A program made the position numbers and the translations under genes. The notes under the pieces are model-generated. The model searched no databases. It was not told where the DNA came from and saw only the letters and a list, made by a program, of their open reading frames with translations. A DNA stretch of 64,000 bases from Streptomyces xinghaiensis S187 (GTDB lineage Bacteria; Actinomycetota; Actinomycetes; Streptomycetales; Streptomycetaceae). The stretch spans positions 5,052,501-5,116,500 of the forward strand of contig NZ_CP023202.1 of NCBI RefSeq assembly GCF_000220705.2. Direction: 5' to 3'. Positions 1 through 7,391 of this stretch are shown piece after piece; the first letter of the stretch is position 1, and each line of letters begins with the position of its first letter.

Positions 1-1488
1 GCCGCGGGCGACGCCGTCCGCGACGGCCGGGTCGCCATCCACCCCAAGGAGATGGAGTCCCGCTACTTCGGCTGGGTCGACAACCTCCACGACTGGTGCA
101 TCTCGCGGCAGCTGTGGTGGGGCCACCGCATCCCGGTCTGGTACGGCCCGAACGGCGAGACGGTCTGCGTCGGCCCGGACGAGCAGCCGCCGTCCGGCGA
201 GGGCTGGCAGCAGGACAGCGACGTCCTGGACACCTGGTTCTCCTCCGGCCTCTGGCCGTTCTCCACCCTCGGCTGGCCCGAACGGACCGAGAGCCTGGAG
301 AAGTTCTATCCCAACTCGGTTCTGGTCACCGGCTACGACATCCTCTTCTTCTGGGTCGCCCGGATGATGATGTTCGGCCTGTACGCGATGGACGGCACCC
401 CGCCGTTCCACACCATCGCCCTGCACGGCATGGTCCGCGACCAGTTCGGCAAGAAGATGTCGAAGTCCTTCGGCAACGCGGTCAACCCGCTGGACTGGAT
501 GGACAAGTACGGCTCCGACGCCGTCCGCTTCACCCTGGCCCGCGGCGCCAACCCCGGGGTCGACGTCCCCATCGGCGAGGACTGGGTCCAGGCGTCCCGC
601 AACTTCGCCAACAAGATCTGGAACGCCACCCGCTTCGCGCTGATGAACGGCGCCACGGTCGAGGGCGAACTCCCCGCGGCGGAGCGCCGGTCGGCGGCCG
701 ACCGCTGGATCCTCTCCCGGCTGAACGCGGTCGTCGCCGAGGTCGACGCCTACTACGACGACTACCAGTTCGCCAAGCTCAGCGACACCCTCTTCCACTT
801 CGCCTGGGACGAGGTCTTCGACTGGTACGTCGAGCTGACCAAGACGGTCTTCCAGGCCGGCGGCCCCGCCGCCGAGGTCTCCCGCCGGGTCCTGGGCGAG
901 GTCCTCGACGTCACGCTGCGCCTGCTGCACCCGGTGATCCCGTTCGTCACCGAGACGCTGTGGACCACCCTGACCGGCCGCGAGTCGGTCGTCATCGCCG
1001 AGTGGCCCACCGACAGCGGCTTCCGCGACGCCGCCGCCGAGCGGGAGATCGAAACGGTCCAGCAGGTGGTCACCGAGGTCCGCCGGTTCCGCGCCGACCA
1101 GGGGCTCCAGCCCGGCCAGAAGGTCCCCGCCCGGCTGGACCTGGCGGGCACGGACCTCGCGGGGCACGAGCCCGCCATCCGGCAGCTGCTCCGCCTCCAG
1201 CCGGAGGGGGAGGACTTCACGTCCACCGCCACCCTGCCGGTCGCGGGCGCCACGGTCGCGCTGGACCTCTCCGGCACGATCGACGTGGCGGCCGAGCGGA
1301 AGCGGCTCACCAAGGACCTGGCCGCCGCCGAGAAGGAGAAGGCCCAGGCCACGGCCAAGCTCGGCAACGGCGCGTTCCTGGCCAAGGCCCCGGACCACGT
1401 CGTGGACAAGATCCGTACCCGGCTGAGCACCGCCGAGGCGGACATCGAGCGCATCACCGCCCAGCTCGCGGGCCTTCCGCAGGGCTGA
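1..1488 (+). CDS. valS: Valyl-tRNA synthetase, C-terminal part (5' end outside window)
   Basis: Class I aminoacyl-tRNA synthetase that charges tRNA-Val with valine in the cytoplasm. The frame is open from base 1, so the N-terminal HIGH half lies upstream; 495 residues are visible. The KMSKS loop (GKKMSKSFGNAVNP) lies near bases 450-492, preceded by the ValS hallmark WCISRQLWWGHRIPVWYG. The anticodon-binding domain follows, and the protein ends in a charged coiled coil (ERKRLTKDLAAAEKEKAQA), the C-terminal tRNA-binding arm characteristic of ValS. A strong 16-bp hairpin follows the stop. Identification is secure. Confidence 0.96.
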   Translation, partial: AAGDAVRDGRVAIHPKEMESRYFGWVDNLHDWCISRQLWWGHRIPVWYGPNGETVCVGPDEQPPSGEGWQQDSDVLDTWFSSGLWPFSTLGWPERTESLEKFYPNSVLVTGYDILFFWVARMMMFGLYAMDGTPPFHTIALHGMVRDQFGKKMSKSFGNAVNPLDWMDKYGSDAVRFTLARGANPGVDVPIGEDWVQASRNFANKIWNATRFALMNGATVEGELPAAERRSAADRWILSRLNAVVAEVDAYYDDYQFAKLSDTLFHFAWDEVFDWYVELTKTVFQAGGPAAEVSRRVLGEVLDVTLRLLHPVIPFVTETLWTTLTGRESVVIAEWPTDSGFRDAAAEREIETVQQVVTEVRRFRADQGLQPGQKVPARLDLAGTDLAGHEPAIRQLLRLQPEGEDFTSTATLPVAGATVALDLSGTIDVAAERKRLTKDLAAAEKEKAQATAKLGNGAFLAKAPDHVVDKIRTRLSTAEADIERITAQLAGLPQG

Positions 1489-1507
1489 CCGGCGGCCGGA
1501 CCGCACC

Positions 1508-1546
1508 GTCCCCCGCACCCGGCCGTCCGCGCCGGGTGCGGGGGAC
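1508..1546 (+). terminator. Strong hairpin terminator after valS
   Basis: A perfect 16-bp inverted repeat (arms 1508-1523 and 1531-1546, 7-nt loop) begins 20 nt after the valS stop. It has no T-tract, as is usual for streptomycete terminators. It separates valS from folC, which has its own promoter. Confidence 0.75.
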
Positions 1547-1651
1547 GCGGCGTTCCGTACGCCCGTTCCCCGCGTCGACCGGGGGGCGGGCTGCCGGGGC
1601 GGGGTGACCGGGAGCACGGCCCGGTCGGACCCGGGCACCCCCGCGGCTCCG

Positions 1652-1657
1652 TAGACT
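1652..1657 (+). promoter_or_regulatory. -10 box of folC, probably leaderless
   Basis: TAGACT ends 7 nt before the folC GTG at 1665. This spacing would start the transcript at or next to the start codon. No Shine-Dalgarno sequence lies between, so a leaderless mRNA is inferred. Confidence 0.55.
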
Positions 1658-1664
1658 GACCCCC

Positions 1665-3194
1665 GTGAGTGAGCGCGCCCCGCACGGGAATCCCGAACCC
1701 GACGAACCCGACGACCCCTTCGAGAAGATCGTCGAGGCGGAGACCGGCCGCGATCCGGACCTGGCGGTGATCGAGGCCGGGAGCCGCACCCTGCGCACCC
1801 AGGCCGGTCCGCTCGGGGCCGACGAGGCCCCCGCCCGCCCGGAGGACCCGGAGACCGACCGTCTGCTCCGCGAGGCCGAGACCGAGCTGGCGGGCCGCTG
1901 GCCGGAGACGAAGCTGGAGCCGTCCCTCACCCGCATCAGTGCGCTGATGGACGTCCTCGGCGAGCCGCAGCGCTCCTACCCGTCGATCCACATCACCGGC
2001 ACTAACGGCAAGACCAGCACCGCCCGCATGATCGAGGCCCTGCTGACCGCCTTCGACCTGCGCACCGGGCGCTACACCAGCCCGCACGTCCAGTCGGTGA
2101 CCGAGCGCATCAGCATCGACGGGGCGCCCGTCGCCGCGGAGAAGTTCATCGAGACCTACCGCGATCTCGTGCCCTTCGTGGAGATGGTCGACACCGCGCA
2201 GGAGCACCGGCTCTCCTTCTTCGAGGTGCTCACCGGCATGGCGTTCGCCGCCTTCGCCGACGCGCCCGTGGACGTCGCGGTCGTCGAGGTCGGCATGGGC
2301 GGCAGCTGGGACGCCACCAACGTCATCGAGGCCGGCGTCGCCGTCGTTACGCCCATCGACCTCGACCACACCGACCGGCTCGGCGGCTCGCCCGGCGAGA
2401 TCGCCGTGGAGAAGGCCGGGATCATCAAGCAGGGAGCCACGGTCGTTCTCGCCCAGCAGCCGGTGGACGCCGCGCAGGCGATGCTCAAGAAGGCCGTGGA
2501 GGTGGACGCCACCGTGGCCCGCGAGGGCATGGAGTTCGGCGTGACCGCCCGGGAGATCGCGGTCGGCGGGCAGATGGTGTCGCTGCGCGGCCTCGGCGGG
2601 GAGTACCCGGATATCTTCCTGCCGCTGCACGGCGCGCACCAGGCGCACAACGCGGCGGTCGCGCTGGCCGCCGTCGAGGCGTTCTTCGGCATCGGCTCCG
2701 AGCACGCCCGCACGCTGGACGCCGAGACGGTCCGCACGGCCTTCGCCTCGGTGGTCTCGCCGGGCCGGATGGAGATCGTGCGGAAGAGTCCGACGGTCGT
2801 GCTGGACGCGGCGCACAACCCGGCGGGGGCCCGTGCGGCGGCGGGGACGGTCACCGAGGCGTTCGGCTTCAGCCGGCTGATCGGCGTGGTCGGCCCGAGC
2901 GCCGGGAAGGACGTCAAGGGCCTGCTGGAGGCCTTCGAACCGGTGTTCCACGAGGTCGTGGTCACCCGCAACTCCACCCACCGGGCCATGGACGTGGACG
3001 AACTGGCGGCGCTCGCCGTCGAGGTGTTCGGCGAGGACCGGGTGCAGGTCGAGCCCCGGCTGGACGACGCGCTGGAGGCCGCGATCACCCTGGCCGAGGA
3101 GGGCGGCGAGTTCGCCGCCGCGGGTGTGCTGGTGACGGGTTCCGTGATCACGGTGGGCGAGGCCCGGCTGCTGCTGGGGAAGGGCAGGGGCTGA
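1665..3194 (+). CDS. folC: Bifunctional folylpolyglutamate synthase / dihydrofolate synthase
   Basis: Adds glutamate to dihydropteroate and folates (ATP-dependent Mur-ligase fold) in cytoplasmic folate metabolism. 509 aa. The ATP-binding loop HITGTNGKTSTARM begins near residue 108, and the Mur-type C-terminal domain carries VVLDAAHNPAGARAAAG. About 70 acidic, probably disordered residues precede the ligase fold, an extension I associate with actinobacterial FolC. The GTG start is placed 7 nt after a TAGACT -10 box. It is followed after 3 nt by the DUF4233 gene, suggesting co-transcription. Confidence 0.93.
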   Translation: MSERAPHGNPEPDEPDDPFEKIVEAETGRDPDLAVIEAGSRTLRTQAGPLGADEAPARPEDPETDRLLREAETELAGRWPETKLEPSLTRISALMDVLGEPQRSYPSIHITGTNGKTSTARMIEALLTAFDLRTGRYTSPHVQSVTERISIDGAPVAAEKFIETYRDLVPFVEMVDTAQEHRLSFFEVLTGMAFAAFADAPVDVAVVEVGMGGSWDATNVIEAGVAVVTPIDLDHTDRLGGSPGEIAVEKAGIIKQGATVVLAQQPVDAAQAMLKKAVEVDATVAREGMEFGVTAREIAVGGQMVSLRGLGGEYPDIFLPLHGAHQAHNAAVALAAVEAFFGIGSEHARTLDAETVRTAFASVVSPGRMEIVRKSPTVVLDAAHNPAGARAAAGTVTEAFGFSRLIGVVGPSAGKDVKGLLEAFEPVFHEVVVTRNSTHRAMDVDELAALAVEVFGEDRVQVEPRLDDALEAAITLAEEGGEFAAAGVLVTGSVITVGEARLLLGKGRG

Positions 3195-3197
3195 GCG

Positions 3198-3536
3198 ATG
3201 CGGACGCTGTGTGCGAGCACGCTGATCGGCGAGTTCTTCGTGATCGGCTTCGCGGGGCTGGTCGCGATGCGGACCTCGGACCTCTCCGCCGGCCTCGTCT
3301 GGACGGTCAGCGGGACCGCGATGGTGCTCTGCCTGGCCCTGGCCGGTGTGCTGTCCCGGCCGGGCGCGGTGGGGACCGGCTGGGCGCTGCAGGTGGCGCT
3401 CATCGCCAGTGGCGTGGTGGTGCCGATGATGTTCTTCCTCGGCGCCGTCTTCGCGGGCCTGTGGTGGGCCTCGGTGCACTACGGCCGCAAGATCGACGAG
3501 GCGAAGGCCCGGCACGCCGCGAGCGCCGCGGCCTGA
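3198..3536 (+). CDS. Small DUF4233-type membrane protein
   Basis: 112 aa with three to four hydrophobic helices: residues about 7-25 (FFVIGFAGLVAM), 33-52 (VSGTAMVLCLALAGVL), 60-78 and 80-95, ending in a short basic/alanine tail. It resembles the DUF4233 family found immediately after folC in actinobacteria. Function is unknown. The 3-nt gap from folC and the same orientation indicate an operon. The ATG start fits the spacing. Confidence 0.8.
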   Translation: MRTLCASTLIGEFFVIGFAGLVAMRTSDLSAGLVWTVSGTAMVLCLALAGVLSRPGAVGTGWALQVALIASGVVVPMMFFLGAVFAGLWWASVHYGRKIDEAKARHAASAAA

Positions 3537-3684
3537 CCGGCCCGTCCGGCGGCTCCCGCGGCGGGGACTCCGGGGCGGGCGGGGACCCCGGGGCGGGCCG
3601 GAACCGACGCGGCGTGACCGCCTCCGCGGCCGCCCCTGTAGCCTCGTGCCACCCCGCACCCGCAGAATCGAAGGAGCCCGTACC

Positions 3685-4098
3685 GTGAGCCAGCGCACGC
3701 TCGTCATCCTCAAGCCGGACGCGGTCAGGAGGAACCTGATCGGCGAGATCATCGGCCGTATCGAGCGGAAGGCGGGCTGGCGGATCAGCGCGCTCGAGCT
3801 GCGCGAGCTGAGCCGCGAGGTGCTGGAGCAGCACTACGGCGAGCACGTCGGCAAGCCGTTCTACGAGCCGCTGGTGGAGTTCATGTCCTCCGGCCCGGTC
3901 GTGGTGCTGGCCGTCGAGGGGGAACGGGTCGTCGAGGGCGTCCGCGCGCTGGCCGGCCCGACCGACCCGATCGCCGCCGGGCCCGGCAGCATCCGCGGCG
4001 ATTTCGGCACCATCGTGCGGGAGAACCTCATCCACGCCTCGGACTCCGAGGAGTCCGCGGAGCGCGAGTTCAAGCTGTTCTTCCCCGGGGTGGCGTGA
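3685..4098 (+). CDS. ndk: Nucleoside diphosphate kinase
   Basis: Transfers the gamma phosphate between nucleoside triphosphates and diphosphates through a phosphohistidine intermediate. 137 aa, a normal length. It starts SQRTLVILKPDAVRRNLIGEI, and the catalytic His lies in NLIHASDSEESAEREF, the exact family signature. The GTG at 3685 is chosen because AAGGAG lies 8 nt upstream; an in-frame upstream start would add 13 non-homologous residues. A TAGCCT -10-like box lies at 3638-3643. A hairpin follows at 4156-4182. Confidence 0.95.
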   Translation: MSQRTLVILKPDAVRRNLIGEIIGRIERKAGWRISALELRELSREVLEQHYGEHVGKPFYEPLVEFMSSGPVVVLAVEGERVVEGVRALAGPTDPIAAGPGSIRGDFGTIVRENLIHASDSEESAEREFKLFFPGVA

Positions 4099-4155
4099 GC
4101 CTCCCGCGGCCTTTTCGAACCTGACGTGCTGTCAGAGGTAACCCCCGCGTGACCT

Positions 4156-4182
4156 GGGGCGGCCGAGGAAACCGGCCGCCCC
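4156..4182 (+). terminator. Hairpin terminator after ndk
   Basis: A 10-bp perfect stem (4156-4165 with 4173-4182) with a 7-nt loop lies 57 nt after the ndk stop and before the mreB leader. Confidence 0.6.
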
Positions 4183-4304
4183 TCGGCATATGCGCGGTCC
4201 CGGAGGGGAACCCATCACTCCGACACGACGTCAGCATTACAGAGGCAGGCATTCCTTCCCCCGACAATGGGAGGGCCGTCGCGCGGAGCTGCCGCGGTCG
4301 TGAC

Positions 4305-4310
4305 TACGAT
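4305..4310 (+). promoter_or_regulatory. Possible -10 box for the mre cluster
   Basis: TACGAT lies 80 nt before the mreB start in the 292-nt gap after ndk, leaving a leader of about 70 nt. No convincing -35 was seen. The gap also holds the ndk hairpin and a small inverted repeat, CTGAC-N5-GTCAG, at 4121-4135. Confidence 0.3.
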
Positions 4311-4390
4311 GGAAGCTTCACACCCACCGTGCTCACCCCGCCTGACCTCAAAAGTCATCATTTCCAGCTGGGAAGGCCAGACATATCCTC

Positions 4391-5422
4391 ATGGGGAACA
4401 ACATGTCGTTCATCGGCCGTGACATGGCTGTCGACCTCGGCACCGCGAACACCCTGGTGTATGTCCGAGGCCGCGGCATCGTCCTCAATGAGCCCTCGGT
4501 CGTCGCCATCAACACGAATACCGGCGGAATTCTGGCGGTCGGCGCCGAGGCGAAGAAGATGATCGGCCGCACCCCCGGGAACATCGTCGCCGTCCGACCG
4601 CTCAAGGACGGTGTCATCGCCGACTTCGAGATCACCGAGCGGATGCTCCGCTACTTCATCCTCAAGATCCACAAGCGGCGCTATCTGGCCCGCCCGCGGG
4701 TGGTGGTCTGCGTGCCGTCCGGGATCACCGGGGTCGAGCGCCGTGCCGTGATCGAGGCGTCCACGCAGGCCGGTGCCCGGCAGGTGCACATCATCGAGGA
4801 GCCGATGGCCGCCGCGATCGGCTCCGGCCTCCCGGTCCACGAGGCCACCGGCAACATGGTCGTGGACATCGGCGGCGGCACCACCGAGGTCGCCGTGATC
4901 TCCCTCGGCGGCATCGTCACCGCCCAGTCGATCCGGGTCGCGGGGGACGAGCTCGACAACGCAATCATCCAGCACATCAAGAAGGAGTACAGCCTCCTCC
5001 TCGGTGAGCGCTCGGCCGAGAACATCAAGATCACCATCGGCTCCGCCTTCGACTCCGGCGAGGACGAGCACACCGAGATCCGGGGCCGGGACCTCGTCAG
5101 CGGTCTGCCGAAGACCGTGGTCATCTCCTCCGGCGAGGTCCGCAAGGCCATGGAGGAGCCCGTCCACTCCATCGTCGACGCCGTCAAGACCACCCTCGAC
5201 AAGTGCCCGCCGGAGCTGTCCGGCGACATCATGGACCGCGGCATCGTCCTCACCGGCGGCGGCGCCCTGCTCCGCGGGCTCGACGAGCGGCTGCGCCAGG
5301 AGACGGGCATGCCGATCCACATCGCCGAGAACCCCCTCGACTCCGTCGCGCTCGGCTCGGGCAAGTGCGTGGAGGAGTTCGAGGCGCTCCAGCAGGTGCT
5401 GGACTCCCAGCCCCGCCGCTAG
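4391..5422 (+). CDS. mreB: Rod shape-determining protein MreB (bacterial actin)
   Basis: Actin-like ATPase forming membrane-associated filaments. In streptomycetes it mainly serves spore-wall synthesis. 343 aa. Phosphate-1 motif DLGTANTLVYV, phosphate-2 VVDIGGGTTEVAVISLGG and adenosine motif GIVLTGGGALLRGLDERL are all present. The N-terminus MGNNMSFIGRDMAVD matches Streptomyces MreB. The ATG at 4403 is an alternative, with GGGGA 5 nt upstream. It heads a cluster with mreC, mreD, PBP2 and rodA, all same-strand and closely spaced. Confidence 0.96.
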   Translation: MGNNMSFIGRDMAVDLGTANTLVYVRGRGIVLNEPSVVAINTNTGGILAVGAEAKKMIGRTPGNIVAVRPLKDGVIADFEITERMLRYFILKIHKRRYLARPRVVVCVPSGITGVERRAVIEASTQAGARQVHIIEEPMAAAIGSGLPVHEATGNMVVDIGGGTTEVAVISLGGIVTAQSIRVAGDELDNAIIQHIKKEYSLLLGERSAENIKITIGSAFDSGEDEHTEIRGRDLVSGLPKTVVISSGEVRKAMEEPVHSIVDAVKTTLDKCPPELSGDIMDRGIVLTGGGALLRGLDERLRQETGMPIHIAENPLDSVALGSGKCVEEFEALQQVLDSQPRR

Positions 5423-5427
5423 ACCCC

Positions 5428-5467
5428 GGGTGACGCGCCGCGCCGGTTCCCGGCCGGCGTGTCACCC
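5428..5467 (+). terminator. Imperfect hairpin between mreB and mreC
   Basis: GGGTGACGCGCCG and CGGCGTGTCACCC form a 12-of-13 paired stem starting just after the mreB stop. It could partly terminate transcription or stabilise the abundant mreB message relative to mreC, as an attenuator within the cluster. Confidence 0.45.
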
Positions 5468-5626
5468 ACCGCCGGTCCCCGGGGGCCGCGCACACCGCGG
5501 ACCCCACTCCGTTCCACCGTCCGGAACCCGCTTCCGGACCCCGGCCAGCCCGGGCCCACAGCTCCCGATGATGACCGGACCCGGCCCGCCGCCGACCGGT
5601 CCGATGAGGAAGGCACGCCGCCGCAC

Positions 5627-6559
5627 GTGAGGGACACACGAGAGAGCCGGCTGCTCCTGGTGCTGCTGATCGCCATCGCGTTCGCACTGATCACGGTGGA
5701 CATCCGCGGCGGCGAGGAGTCACCGCTGGGCGGCGCCCGGCAGGCCGCCGCATCGGCCTTCGGGCCGGTGGAGAACGGGGTCGCGTCCGCCGTCGACCCG
5801 ATCGGCAACGCCATCGGCGCCGTCCGCGACTCGGGCGAGCGGCACAGCCGTATCGCGGCCCTGGAACGGGAGAACGCCGCGCTGAAGCTCAGACTCGGCA
5901 GCGACGCGCGCACCCGCAGCCGGGCGGCCGAACTGGACAAGATCCTCAGGACCGCCGGCGCGGGCCAGTACAGCGTCAAGGGCGCCCAGGTCATCGCCAT
6001 AGGGGCGGCCCAGGGCTTCTCCTGGACGGTCACCATCGACGTCGGCAGCGACGACGGCATCGCCCGCGACATGACCGTGCTCAACGGCGACGGCCTCGTC
6101 GGGCGCGTCACCACCGTCGGCCCCTCGACCGCCACCGTGCTGCTCGCCAACGACCCCGACTTCACCGTCGGCACCCGGCTGGAGGGCAGCGGCGAACTCG
6201 GCTTCGCCACCGGCCAGGGCGGCCGCGACCTCCGCGTCCAGCTGCTCAACGGAAAGACCGTGGTCAAGAAGGGCGACCGGATGGTCACCTTCGGCTCACA
6301 GGGCGGCAAGCCCTTCGTCGCCGGCGTCCCCGTGGGCGAGGTCACCCGCGTCGACCCCTCCCGGGGCGAGCTGACCCGTACGGTGCAGGTCCGGCCCTTC
6401 GCCGGCTTCACCCGGCTCGACCTCGTCGGCGTCGTCGTCAAACCGCCGCGCAAGGACCCGCGCGACGCCGTGCTGCCGCCCAAGCCGAAGGGGCCCAAGC
6501 CCACCCCCACGGTGACGGTCACCGCCACGCCCACCATCCCCGCTCCCGACGGGAACTGA
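5627..6559 (+). CDS. mreC: Rod shape-determining protein MreC
   Basis: Bitopic membrane protein that organises the wall-elongation complex outside the membrane and activates PBP2/RodA. 310 aa: TM helix at residues 8-25, coiled coil around 70-100 (RIAALERENAALKLRL), then the beta-rich MreC domain with DGLVGRVTTVGPSTATV. The GTG at 5627 (VRDTRESRLLLVLL) is chosen because it places the TM helix at the N-terminus; the frame stays open upstream for 56 unrelated Pro/Arg-rich codons. AGGAAGG lies about 14 nt upstream. A proline/lysine tail ends 3 nt before mreD. Confidence 0.93.
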   Translation: MRDTRESRLLLVLLIAIAFALITVDIRGGEESPLGGARQAAASAFGPVENGVASAVDPIGNAIGAVRDSGERHSRIAALERENAALKLRLGSDARTRSRAAELDKILRTAGAGQYSVKGAQVIAIGAAQGFSWTVTIDVGSDDGIARDMTVLNGDGLVGRVTTVGPSTATVLLANDPDFTVGTRLEGSGELGFATGQGGRDLRVQLLNGKTVVKKGDRMVTFGSQGGKPFVAGVPVGEVTRVDPSRGELTRTVQVRPFAGFTRLDLVGVVVKPPRKDPRDAVLPPKPKGPKPTPTVTVTATPTIPAPDGN

Positions 6560-6562
6560 CCG

Positions 6563-7297
6563 ATGCGCCTCAACCGGATCCTGCTCTCCGCGGCCCTCGT
6601 CGTCGTCGCCCTCGTCCTCCAGGTGAGCGTTCTCGCCCGGCTGCAGCTGCCCGGCGCCGTCCCCGACCTGACCCTCCTGGTGGTGCTCGGGCTGGCCCTG
6701 GTCTACGGCCATGTGAGCGGCGCCCTCATCGGCTTCACCGCCGGGCTCCTCGCCGACCTCGCGCCCCCGGCCGACCACGCCGTCGGCCGCTACGCCCTGG
6801 TCCTCTGCGTGATCGGCTACCTCGCCGGCCTGGCCAAGCCCGAGAGCGGACGGCTCCGCTCGGCCACCGCCCCGCTGCTCGCCGTCGTCCTCGCGGCCGT
6901 CGGCACCACCCTGCTCTACGCGGGCGTCGGCGCCCTCGTCGGCGACACCTCCGCCCGCCAGGTCGGCCTCGCCGGCCTCCTCGCCACCGCGGCCCTCTAC
7001 GACCTGCTGCTGGCGCCCTTCGTCGTCCCCGGGGTGATGGCGCTGGCCCGCCGCACCGAGAGCGATCCGCTGGCGGAGTCCGCCGGCGGCACGGGCAGCG
7101 GCAAGGGCGCGTACGGCAACTGGCTGAGCGCCGGCACCGGGCAGCGGCTGGGCACCGGACGCGGCGGCCGGTTCGGGGGCCGTATCGGCGGCCAGCGGGG
7201 CGGACTGCTGGGCGGCACCCAGCGCGGCGGGCTGCTCGGCGGCGGCCGGCCGGCCAAGGTGCGGGCGGCCCGCGTCAAGGGGGTCAAGCGACTGTGA
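6563..7297 (+). CDS. mreD: Rod shape-determining protein MreD
   Basis: Polytopic partner of MreC in the elongation complex. 244 aa. Residues 1-165 form about five TM helices (LLSAALVVVALVLQVSVLA; ALIGFTAGLLADLAPPADH; and others). The cytoplasmic tail from about 175 onward is unusually Gly/Arg-rich, with GGRFGGRIGGQRGGLLGG repeats, and ends in a basic RVKGVKRL. The start follows mreC by 3 nt, so it is translationally coupled. The 94-nt gap to the PBP2 gene contains no terminator. Confidence 0.92.
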   Translation: MRLNRILLSAALVVVALVLQVSVLARLQLPGAVPDLTLLVVLGLALVYGHVSGALIGFTAGLLADLAPPADHAVGRYALVLCVIGYLAGLAKPESGRLRSATAPLLAVVLAAVGTTLLYAGVGALVGDTSARQVGLAGLLATAALYDLLLAPFVVPGVMALARRTESDPLAESAGGTGSGKGAYGNWLSAGTGQRLGTGRGGRFGGRIGGQRGGLLGGTQRGGLLGGGRPAKVRAARVKGVKRL

Positions 7298-7391
7298 GGA
7301 CGCGCCCGGGCACACCCGTACGACCCGACGACCGAGCCGGCCGAGCCGCGCGGACGGCACCGCCGGAAGCAGCACCCCAGGGGGCAGCGCA

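Noticed and set aside
762..3752. 996-codon minus-strand frame antisense to valS and folC
   Set aside because: Arg/Gly/Asp-rich translation typical of the opposite strand of GC-rich genes; valS and folC are unambiguous on the plus strand.
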